Below are positions 55,273 to 64,000 of a DNA stretch of 64,000 bases, one piece after another. Numbering within the stretch: position 1 is the first letter of the stretch; every line of letters begins with the position of its first letter. Under the pieces are notes generated by a model that was given only the letters and a program-made list of their open reading frames with translations, ran no database searches and was not told the DNA's origin. Source of the stretch: Ixodes scapularis (Eukaryota > Arthropoda > Arachnida > Ixodida > Ixodidae); assembly GCF_016920785.2 (NCBI RefSeq), contig NW_024609839.1, positions 26,850,749-26,914,748 of the forward strand, in the 5' to 3' direction. Position numbers and translations under genes: made by a program.

Positions 55273-57480
55273 TCCTGCCTGCACTACCCTGAAAAGACTG
55301 AGTGCGCAGGCAAGCTGGTGCAAAGACTACCGTAAAAAGACGGTGAGTGCGCGGGCGAGCTAGTGCACACTTGCACTGTTGCGCATGTGCGCACTACCCT
55401 GCATATGGGCATTATGGTGCATTATATACTGTTTAATACCGTACCGAATTACGAAGAACGCGCTTTTCTTCGGACCGTTAATATGTTGTGGGATATGCGG
55501 CCCATAACTGTGTCTCAAGGACTCGCGCCCGTTAACGTGCATCTATGTTTGTTAATATTAGTTTAGGTTGTTAGCACATACACACGCTCACGCTTATACA
55601 TACAGTATGAACATGAAAAAAAAAAAACTGCCCCTCAATCTTTTTTTTTTTTTCTTTATTGCAAAGAGAATAAGGGTTTAAAGGGAAGATGAGGAGGTTC
55701 TTGAGAAAAATGAGTTAGAGCTAGATTCTCGAGTAGTTTCTTCCCGTGAATTTGAACATCATGTTCGTTTTCCCCGAAGACTTAACTAAACGAGAAAAAA
55801 CACGAAAAACTACCGACCAGTCGTAGCGTCATACCGAAATGTTTCAGCCGCCAGGCGCGTGTCACTAGTGTGGGCAGCGCGTGCAATTGCAAGCTTGGCA
55901 CTGACACCAGTCGTGGCGTCTGTTTCTGACCTTTTTGAAAATAGCGAAAGTGCGCGTCCATAGCTGTCATAGGTGCTGAAGATGCGCGAGAGCGGAGATT
56001 CAGGAAACTGATGTGACATCATGCTCCGAGAAGGACCTGCTTTGGCGGTACTTTGAAAGCGATTTCCTGTAAGATGCGTGCATAAAATTAAAAAAAAAAA
56101 AAAAAAGATCTCGATATTCGTGTTCCTGAAGGCCAAGTGAAGACGATTTAAATGTTTTCCCTAAATTGCAGAACCGCGTTAGTTTCCCTTTACAGGCTTA
56201 AACCTGCCCTTAATTTGGGTTACAAAGTGAAGGGTCACTTTACACCCCGTTAGTAATCTTGGTGACATCCCTCCAATTACAAGATAGAAAAAGAACGGCA
56301 ATTGCTTGCTTGCGCTATAAAGTGCCAGAGTGTGAACGTTACCCATTTAAAAACATGGAAACATAGGCACGTGTGCGTGAGCACACTCGCACACGCGCGT
56401 GTTGGCGCACATAAGGACGCAAACCAAATCGATTCCAGGCAAACACACATGGGCAGATTCAGGACCGCGGCGCCACTAAAACACGACTGCGAGAGGTCAC
56501 CACGAGCATGAACGCCAAAACGCGTGCGCGCGTACACTCGCACATGCAGAGACGGGCACACGGGCGATCGGCTGCGCGCACGCACGTACGTATCCGCACA
56601 CGCCTACATGAACTCATCGCACATGCAACACAGACACACACAGCACACATACCCTAACGCGGACACGAACCGAAAGCGGGGAGAGTAGAAAGAAAAAGGT
56701 GGCTGCGCCGACTTGACTGACAGACTTTTTGTGCTCGTCGAACGTCTATGGAAACCCAGAGGTGTCAGGATACGCGGGGACAGTCGACAAATGATCACAA
56801 ACAGCATACATCCGATGGGGAACAAAAAAAAAAAGAAAAGATTATATTCATCTGGTTTCTCGCGTTCGGTTCTGTTTCGTACAGCGTTCAGCGACGACGG
56901 TAAGGCGCTTATGGCGGCGGGGAGCAATACACGCGCGGGTCATATATCGGCTTTAGGCGAATTCTCACGTCGAGCCGTTCGGTGTTGTATTTGGAATCCC
57001 TCTTCCGTTGTATTCTTCCGCGCGCTTGTTTGCCGGAAAGGAGGTGTTCTCTTTTTTTTCTTTCTTGCGCGTGTATGTGTTCGTTTCGTTCTTTTTTAAA
57101 GTTTGCGCGAAGTTTTATACGCCTCCGAGACTGAAACAGATTGGGAAAATATTTGCTCGCCTTGCGCGGATTCGCACAAAAGGGCGCGGTGTCAGCGCGA
57201 TTCTCCCTGAACGGGCGCCAAGCCCCGGTACCCCCACGCGCCTGTTTTGTGCAATAGCTTCTTTTGTCCGGTTAAGCTCGTATCCGATGACGTCGCGCCC
57301 TCTGACAAACATTGAGGCCAGGGCGAGCTGGATACAAATCCACATTTATAACTGAAGAAAAAAAAAAAAAAGAAAAAGGAAACGTTTGGGCGTTTTGTTC
57401 AGCCTGTTTTATTTCCGCATCATTTGGCTCGGTCCTAGATTTAAACCATCGCACTTTCCGGACTACACACCAACTTAACT
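55273..57480. other. No gene seen
   Basis: Short A/T runs (55616-55627, 55641-55653, 56091-56106). From 56370 to 56650 the plus strand is rich in CACACG/GCGC words. No supported frame or repeat family. Confidence 0.45.
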
Positions 57481-57507
57481 GTGATATCCCGCCGATGCGG
57501 TGGCGAT

Positions 57508-57604
57508 ACAATCCGCATTGGGCATGCGCAAAACACTTTGCCTCACGCGAATCTTGTTTCAGCGCATGCTCAATGCCCACAACTTGTTTAAACGCGGATT
57601 GGTG
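57508..57604. repeat. Small inverted repeat, CAATCCGC arms
   Basis: CAATCCGC and TGGGCATGCGC on the left pair with GCGCATGCTCAATGCCCA and GCGGATTG on the right, with small interruptions. About 97 bp, MITE-like, family unknown. Confidence 0.5.
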
Positions 57605-57722
57605 TATACTCCGCTGACAATACATGTCTAAAAGCTGACATTTGAGGCTGCGCGGATTATACAAAGATTTGTTTTTTAAGATTCTTCATTATGGTCCATT
57701 AGTAAGGCCGAACCAATATTAG

Positions 57723-57848
57723 GACGCGCTAATGAATTCAAGTTTTCACGCAGTCTTTATGAATGACTGGAATTCTCTTAGTGACGAAGTTGCTCCCGTA
57801 TGCGATCTTTCTGTATTTCGCGAGAAATGCTTAACTCTGCTTTTGTGA
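57723..57848 (+). pseudogene. LINE reverse-transcriptase C-terminus
   Basis: A plus frame ends with TGA at 57846-57848 and reads SSFHAVFMNDWNSLSDEVAP then DLSVFREKC. The W-N-x-L-x-x-x-V ... F pattern close to the stop is characteristic of the extreme C-terminus of non-LTR retrotransposon ORF2 (CR1/L2/I-type). A stop lies just upstream, so only a few dozen residues remain. The clade cannot be set from this length. Confidence 0.65.
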
Positions 57849-58380
57849 TTTTTTTTATTCTCTGTCTACTTTGTTCTATTTGTCTTTATTAATGGCTAGC
57901 TTAACTCTGCTTTTGTGATTGTTTTTTATTCTCTGTCTACTTTGTTCTATTAGTCTTTATTAATGGCTACCAATGTCAATGTCAGGTTTTTTTGTGTTTT
58001 TTTTTTTTTGCCTGTTTAATATAGTTTAACATTGCTCAACAGCATAGTTCAACAATATAGTACGAACATTGCTCTAAATGTTAAAATTGACTTCCAGGAA
58101 TCTGTATTTTGAGAAAAATGCTCAACTCTGCTTCCGGGATTTCCTTCCATTCACTGTTTGGCTTGTTTCTTTGTTCTTAGTTGACCAACCAATGCCTCTG
58201 TCTAACTTTGTTCCGAATGCCTAAATTTTGTTGATATATATATTTGAACTTTCTTAGTATACTCCAAAACGTTTTTCAGACTTTCTGTGTTTTCGCACTC
58301 CCCCTCATATAATACATTCCTATGAATGCTCTTGGGAGCAACGAACTTGACCTTGAACCTGAATCGCAAGGCCTGACGGA
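57829..58380 (+). mobile_element. LINE 3' UTR with a 70-bp tandem duplication
   Basis: Units 57829-57898 and 57899-57969 are almost identical (GCTTAACTCTGCTTTTGTGA ... TTTATTAATGGCTA) and include the last codons and stop of the LINE frame. A third, diverged start of the unit appears at about 58112 (AAATGCTCAACTCTGCTTCC). The segment then runs through CCCCCTCATATAATACATTC and GAACTTGACCTTGAACCTGA, a LINE-like tail. Confidence 0.6.
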
Positions 58381-58484
58381 TATTTCTGTTTAATGACGTT
58401 TCCGAATGCGAGAGCCAAACGCCGGACGCCGGCGTTCCGCATTCGAACGCGTTCGACGAGTGTGGGGGAGAGAAAGGCTGCTAG

Positions 58485-58545
58485 CTTTGGGTCTACCCAC
58501 TAATCGGTCCAATCAGAGCTCGGCATTCTAACGTCACCGCCCGCT
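58485..58545. repeat. Half copy of the ATTGGCTCTGG MITE
   Basis: GGGTCTACCCACTAATCGGT, CCAATCAGAGCTCGGC and ATTCTAACGTCACCG match the right half of the element at 58950-59170. No left arm is recognisable. Confidence 0.55.
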
Positions 58546-58949
58546 CTCGTCTCCTGGCAAGAAAGTCGAGTATATTTAGGTCGCGATAAAAGTTTAGCCT
58601 ATTTCCCAACGGTAGCCGGCGTTAATATAAATGTGTAAAATAAATCTAAAAGGCAAAAAAAATCCGATATAAAGTTTGGGTAGGACGCTGGAGGCACAAG
58701 TTGCACTCTTTTTTGGTCGTCAAAGATTTTTTTTGTTATTTTACGTGCTCAGGTTAGCGCGCGGGATCGGATGCGGCGAGACGCTGACAGGCATGGATGA
58801 TGAGACGCCAGGATGTCGCTTGTGCGACAGAATTAAATGGTCGCGTCAAGCGGGCAAAGCTAGCCGAGGCCACAGCGCCTCTTCCGTGGTTGCGTCTTGC
58901 GGACGCTTTAGTGCCCCCCCCCCTGGCCGAGAGAAACATGCCTATGCGG

Positions 58950-59170
58950 AAGGCAAGTTCGTCCGCTTCTTGCAAGGTGTTGCGGTGACGTCAGAACGCC
59001 GGATTCTGATTGGCTCTGGTTGGAAGTATAGTGGGTAGGCATCGATGCTGGCGGCATGGCTGGCTGCCTCGAGGTCTACCCATTATCCTTCCAATCAGAG
59101 CCAATCACAGCTCGGCGTTCTAACATCACAACGCACCCTGCGCAAGAAGCGGACGAACTTGCGCTCCGCC
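58950..59170. mobile_element. ATTGGCTCTGG palindromic MITE, copy 2
   Basis: GGCAAGTTCGTCCGCTTCTTGC on the left (58952 on) is inverted as GCAAGAAGCGGACGAACTTGC (about 59144-59164). TCAGAACGCCG, CTGATTGGCTCTGGTTGGAA and their complements continue the arms. The most complete copy of the family in the window, about 215 bp. Confidence 0.75.
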
Positions 59171-60203
59171 TAGACCGAAAAATGCGGTACATTTTTTTAT
59201 GTTCTATACACGTTTCCAGCGCGTGTGACCCGGGTGAGAAAAGTCGAGTTACTGGGCTGAGGACACATGCGCGACGCCAAATATTCCGAAGGAGACACAA
59301 AGCTGCCACAGGAGCAGGGAATGAACAGTCCTAAGAACATTTGTTCCCACACGAAGATACACTGGCTAGGTGGCGCTAGATGCAGCCCGATTCAAAAATT
59401 TCAACCATGTGCAGGCATACATCCATTCAGCTAACAGAGTTACTGCGCATCGGAACGCGTTCCACAGGCCACTAAAGAAAAGGTGGTGGCGGCACGCGGA
59501 AGGAGATTAACTGAACGGTCTATACCAGACGACGTTTCTCAGCACACTATTCAGCAGTGTTGTTTACGGAACGGCGTAACAAGGAGTGACGTTCCTGGAA
59601 CGCGTTCGTTTCGGGAGGAACGACGAAGCGCTGTCATTCCATTTTGCATTTCAGGAACCGGAAGGGGAATTCGTTACATTTTACATTTTCGAGGAAACGG
59701 CACAACAAACGGCGTTTCTTTTTACTTTTTCTTTTTTTCTTTTCTTGTTGTCTATATGTTAGCTCTTTCAGCCGAAAGCATTTAGGCTGTCTTTATTATC
59801 GACTATTTCAACTTCTCACTTCGAGGGTTGTAGAAGCGGCCGAGAGATACTTGAAAACAAAGAAGTGGAACAAATGCGATGGTGGAGACACGACAGATAT
59901 TTCGAAGCGGACATTTTCCGTCGCTCGCTTTATGTTATCTACGGATGATCCGGCGAGATATTTCAATAAAACACCCAAACGTATAGGTGATGTCAAGAGT
60001 CAAGACACGTTTAAATGACCTAGAAGGGAAGGTTCGAATATTAAGATATCGTTAGTGGATTCCCTGACGCGCCCCAAGCGACAAAACGCTGAAGCTCAGC
60101 GAAAGACGCCGCGACTCGGCAGACGCGTCGGTTTTGGCAGCGCCGCCTGCTAGCGTCGCGTTCGTCGTGACACGCTGCAAGGCGCGCTGACGTCAACGCT
60201 GAC
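59171..60203. other. No gene seen
   Basis: Mixed DNA. Short words such as GTTCCTGGAACGCGTTCGTT, GGAACGCGTTCC recur around 59450-59700, suggesting a degraded palindromic repeat. The 124-codon plus frame at 59644-60018 has no recognisable domain. Confidence 0.4.
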
Positions 60204-60494
60204 CATAGCCTGGCAGATCACCACGGGAAGCGGCCGCCGAAACGGAAAAGTTGGAGCGCCAGACAACGGAAAAGATGAGAGCCACGTGACTGGCGCCCCG
60301 GTGCGGCGACACACCGAAACACACTTCTCCCGAGCGAAAAAGTGTGTTTCGAGTCCTGGTCGCTGCAAAAACTGTGCGCTGACGTCCAGGTTCTCCGAGA
60401 AATGGCTCTTTGATGGTCTGTCCTACCAGATCCTCGCGCTCCAAATCTGCGACTGGGCCCTCTATGGCTCCGTCGTCGAACTGGCAGGCTTTGT
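60204..60494 (+). repeat. CAAAGCCTGGCAG family, copy 3
   Basis: From CATAGCCTGGCAGATCACC to GAACTGGCAGGCTTTGTGAG. The central hairpin CGAAACACACTT ... AAGTGTGTTTCG is intact here (60317-60350). Same order as copies 1 and 2. Confidence 0.7.
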
Positions 60495-60559
60495 GAGTAT
60501 GGAGGAGGCTATACGCTGAAGTAAGATAGGAAGCCCCGGGTGGATCAACTTTAGGCCCC

Positions 60560-60770
60560 TTTCACAAGGGAGTCGCTATCTTGAAACACTGTCGCTTCCA
60601 GTATGGGCGAAAGCAATGTTTTGCAGTCGCCTCGCCAAAATAATACATTTAGAATGTGAGCGTAACCGTCACAATTGTCACTCCTTCATTTTTTTAATTT
60701 TTTTAGTATTTGCAGGTTGAAATGTTTTATTATTTCTTCGCCGCTCATACCGGATACGTCTATGATGTCT
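60560..60770 (+). repeat. Interspersed repeat, copy 2 (partner at 16150-16350)
   Basis: TGTCGCTTCCAGTATGGGCG, CAATGTTTTGCAGTCGCC, GTGAGCGTAACC, TTTGCAGGTT and ATGTTTTATTATTTCTTCGC run in the same order as in the first copy. Confidence 0.6.
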
Positions 60771-60959
60771 TCTATATGGTATTGATTGGGCTGCGAGTTG
60801 GCACTCCCGATTTGGATAATTTCAGATTACCGCGATGTCGGTGTACGTGTCTTGATTTTGCGCTCGTGTGCGAGCGTTTTATTGTGTTTATTGTGCCTAT
60901 GAGCTTGGCGGCCGTTCATCTCGCTTTTGTATGTTTTGTCGCTTCACCTCCGCAAACCT

Positions 60960-60992
60960 CCCCCCCCCCCCCCCCCCCCGTTTTTTTTTTTT
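60960..60992 (+). repeat. Poly(C)20 then poly(T)
   Basis: Twenty C residues, one G, then twelve T residues. Confidence 0.85.
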
Positions 60993-61974
60993 TGTTCTCA
61001 TCTAACAGTGTCTTCTTACTCCCAGTGTTATCCTCTCCTCTCTCTGTAACAAAATCTAAATTAAGAAAAAATGCCCCGGATTGATGAGTAAGAATTCACG
61101 ACATGTCGCCAATGGACACCAACAAAACCAGGTTCATCCTTCGATCAATAAGGTGTGGCAGCGGTGTGGGTTCCGTCCCTTTAGAGAGAGACGCGACATC
61201 GCTAAGATCCGCCGGAGACTTCGCAGACTTGCCTCAACCGTATACTTTCCTGTTCCTTCTTTTCTTTTTTTTGCTCCGGGCAACTTTGTCCGCTGTATTC
61301 TATCTGTTTCCCGTCCCCATTCCTCATGCCTCGGGACAAACTTAAAAGCTTCGGAAATTCACGAAGCGCACACACATGCAGACAAACCCACACAAACGCA
61401 CACAAAGAGTAAAATAGAGAAGCAGAGGGCCTCTACGTAAATATTGCACCCGCAAAGGCGTTCCGAAACGATCTGCAAAGTATCGAAGATATAGAAGAAA
61501 GTAAAAAGATTAAACAAAAAAGAAAGAGAGTATTGGACGTTTCCACCGCCAAGTATGTTTCCAAACCTTAAACTCCCCAGGACTAAGAGTAATGCGAATA
61601 ACATTAACAAAAGCAGGGGACATGTGCCGCCGCCGCCTTCCGCTATCTATTTCAAGGCCCGTAGCAGATAGATATGCTCCAAAGCGTCGTTTTCAATTCA
61701 TCTTGTTTCCGGAAAAGCACGCGGTAGAGGTCGGTTAGTGTAACCTCAGTTATAGTAACACACCCCGTATTAACACCTCGCTTAATGTCACAAGCCCCAG
61801 TGAACCAATACAATCGCAAGGACGAGCACGCAAACGCTCGACAGGATTGCGTGTGTGGTATAGGTAATCACGTGCCTCACTTCCACACTGTTACTGGCTC
61901 GCTGACGCAGTAACTTCCGCCGTTCGATTAATTAGTAGCGCCGAAATTAAGTATATCAAGAGCAGCATAGCCAT
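60993..61974. other. No gene seen
   Basis: A CA-rich patch (61371-61405) and ordinary AT-rich DNA. No supported frame. Confidence 0.45.
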
Positions 61975-62092
61975 TAGCGGGTTTTATAATGCCGTACCTA
62001 AACGCTTTGCGTGCTCCAAGAAATAGTGGCGTCGCAACGACTCTATTTCTTGGCGTTCGCAAAAGTTGTACGGTGCGCTATTCTAAAACTCG
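61975..62092. repeat. Palindromic MITE-like hairpin
   Basis: GCGGGTTTTATAATGCCGTA and CCAAGAAATAG on the left are inverted as CTATTTCTTGG, TACGG and ATTCTAAAACTCGC on the right, around a 16-base loop. About 118 bp, non-coding. Confidence 0.6.
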
Positions 62093-63344
62093 CCATTATT
62101 CCGAACACTGGCTTCGAATAAGTGCGTCGACTTTAAGCGGAGAAGACGGCAGTTGAGGTTCGAGGTGAGACGCACTTATTCCAACCGCGATATTATTAAT
62201 AACAAAAAGGAGGGATTGAAAGAGACTGATTTAAAGGTGAAGCCAAAGGCTGTCTCTACTAAAAAAAGAGTATACAAAAAGAAAAAGAACATTGCGGTTT
62301 CTTTCTTGGCAAAAGAGGAAGCGGTTTGAGATAAAGGTAATATTTTGCGGGGAGCCGTCGGCTGGGGCGGCGTCCGTTCGAGGGAGGGTACTCTGCTTTA
62401 AGAAAAGACAGGGACACTTTCGGCTTGGGTTCTGTTTTTTTTTTTGTTTTTTTTTTTCTTGTCCTCCGAGCTTGTATATATTGGGTGTGCGAACCAGGGG
62501 TTCGCTTGATTTACGAATGTCAACCGTTCAAGCAAAAAAGAACCACACAAACGTACACGTAAATACTTCGCCAGGCATTTTGACAGAAGGATGCGAGTAT
62601 TTATCGCGGGAGTTCCCGACTTTTTGAGATTACACAAAAGACCGCAGTGCCGGAGCGCGTCCATTTCCAGCTGCGGTCCAAAGAGTATATATATAAATAA
62701 GAAGGCCGTTTAAGATAGTGGGTGTTTCTGTTTATTCTTTTTTGTGTGTGTTTATTGTTATATTCCGTACTGCATATTGTGCGATTCTCTCGGTCTGCGT
62801 TTCGTCTTTTGGTGTCGAGCGTCGGAGACGCAAACCCACATATATTTAATCTCAGCTTTGTGTGCCTTGGATTACGAGCCGTACACGCGGCGAATGCGAT
62901 ATCGTCCGAGTTATGGGGACGCCTCTGAAGAATACGCATACGTTTATGCCCACAAAAGATAGTGTCAAAGATAACAACAAAAAAAAGTAATAAAACGAAT
63001 TTTAAAAAAAAGACGTCAAAGGCTCGATAGTACAAAAGAGAAGCTTTAAGAGACGAACTGAAAGGCGAGAGGCAGCAATTACGTTTCGCCCCGTGTGTGT
63101 ACACACGGCCACCGCAAGTCGTAATTCTTCTTTTGAATACTCCGACTTGAATGGAGGCGCCTTTTCATTGGAAAATGGGTCAGCGAGTTTACCTGGGTGG
63201 TCAAAAATGACGTCGAGAGTTTTCCCGTACCAAAAGCGCTGTATGTGTTTCTGTTATGGTAGTAAGCTGACGTTAACGGACGTTAAGCACCGAATGAAAG
63301 CTATACGCGGAGAGCAAGCCAGCCGTCTGCTTCATGCGCGGGGG
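62093..63344. other. No gene seen
   Basis: T runs near 62432-62460 and AT-rich DNA. Frames on both strands overlap and have no domain signature. Confidence 0.45.
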
Positions 63345-63520
63345 TTACGGTGACGTCAAAATGACGAAGATCTCTGATTGGCTTTGGTTGAAAGAATGCT
63401 AGGTGCCTCGATCTTTAGGTGCCTCGGGGTCTACCTACTATTTTTTTTTCAATTAGCCAATTAGGGCTCAGCGTTCTGAAGTCATCGCAACGCCATGTGC
63501 AAAAAGCAGACGAACTTGCC
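63345..63520. mobile_element. ATTGGCTCTGG palindromic MITE, copy 3
   Basis: TCTGATTGGCTTTGGTTGAA on the left pairs, with mismatches, with AATTAGCCAATTAGGGCTC on the right. The flanks GGTGACGTCA and GCAGACGAACTTGCC match the other copies. Diverged. Confidence 0.6.
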
Positions 63521-64000
63521 GTCCGGGTGCCGACGCTGTATGGCTGATGGGGCCAATCAGACAGCGTCGAAAGCGATGTCTGATTTTGTGCGTGTTATAT
63601 GATCGCTGAACCAATCATAAAGAAAATAAGCGTAGTGACTTGCGCTTTTGCCGCTGAGTGATTTGTTTCTTTACCTCGCACCGTGGGCTGCGTCTGAACT
63701 AAGCAGAAACGAAGTATAGTTGGGGCGCATTCATCTATTCTAGCTGGCAGTACTGTTGAATTTCATGTTAAAGCTCTTTAGCATATTCCTACGACTGTCA
63801 TCCAGGGTAAATATAGACACGAGTCTGAAATCCTAGCACACAGCGGTAAAAAGAGGAAATAATATTAATAACATGATTTTTGCTTTTTACAGCGCTCTTG
63901 GCATCGGGGTTGTTCTTTGTTCTGCGTGACTATGCCCTTCTGACGATCTTGCAGTTGGATATGTGCGAAGGTATCTAAAAAAACAGTCTTGCAAAAGCGC
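63521..64000. other. No gene seen; MITE end fragment
   Basis: GGCTGCGTCTGAACTAAGCA and GAAACGAAGTATAG at 63688-63718 match the right end of the TATACTTCGTTTCA MITEs. The left end is not evident. The remainder to 64000 shows nothing recognisable. Confidence 0.45.

Overview
This window is non-coding, repeat-dense DNA from an arthropod nuclear genome, most likely a hard tick (Ixodida). The reasons are: tRNA-derived SINEs whose body carries a GTTAAAGACCCCAGG-type block, as in tick Ruka-like SINEs; a Penelope-like retroelement with a GIY-YIG endonuclease; a CGATAGCG..TCGGGCCCCGTTC repeat module familiar from tick sequence; eukaryotic splice sites; and no bacterial gene organisation. The species assignment is inference from recalled repeat families, not from a search.

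I find only one segment that looks like host protein-coding sequence: a 128-bp internal exon on the minus strand (14867-14994). It has a strong 3' splice site, a GT donor, an uninterrupted frame and GC-rich third codon positions. Its gene is not recognised. No other exon of it is visible, so much of the window may be its introns or intergenic DNA. Nearly all other open frames are short, overlap each other on both strands, or run through homopolymers and minisatellites, and I do not annotate them as genes.

Layout. 1-9.7 kb: foldback repeats at 1152-1502, low-complexity DNA, a tRNA-like SINE head (6425-6496, minus) and a cluster of CACGTG/TGACGTCA motifs at 8.2 kb. 9.7-14.4 kb: a 756-bp inverted-repeat element carrying GTTATAACGAAG repeats, then a long featureless stretch, then a TA-flanked element with GGGAGTTTTAG ends (13577-14398). 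14.4-20.2 kb: the exon, then a 2.8-kb DNA transposon (16409-19225) with CCCAAGCAGCAC-type ends, ACGTC-rich subterminal arrays and one exon-like open frame, then a 727-bp palindromic element. 20.2-33 kb: low-complexity DNA, a diverged direct duplication at 22.7/23.4 kb split by a foldback, and two GC-rich patches. 33.06-34.58 kb: a decayed Penelope-like element (RT plus GIY-YIG) with an inverted copy of its own 3' end upstream. 36.7-42.9 kb: nested MITEs. 45-50.5 kb: more MITEs, two or three SINEs and a 799-bp hAT relic with 8-bp target duplications and a readable transposase C-terminus. 51.3-53.1 kb: two arrays of a 9-bp GTGAGGGC[C/G] minisatellite that abut a SINE. 53-64 kb: a LINE 3' end with a tandemly duplicated UTR, copies of families seen earlier, and low-complexity DNA.

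The window therefore reads as a layered record of transposition: at least one LINE, one Penelope-like element, one hAT, several TA-flanked MITE families and an unassigned DNA-transposon group with motif-array ends. All coding remnants are broken or partial. I see no new defence, metabolic or regulatory system. The most unusual items are the isolated exon, the ACGTC-array transposon and its apparent relation to a TGGCCA-array element, and the GTGAGGGC minisatellites.
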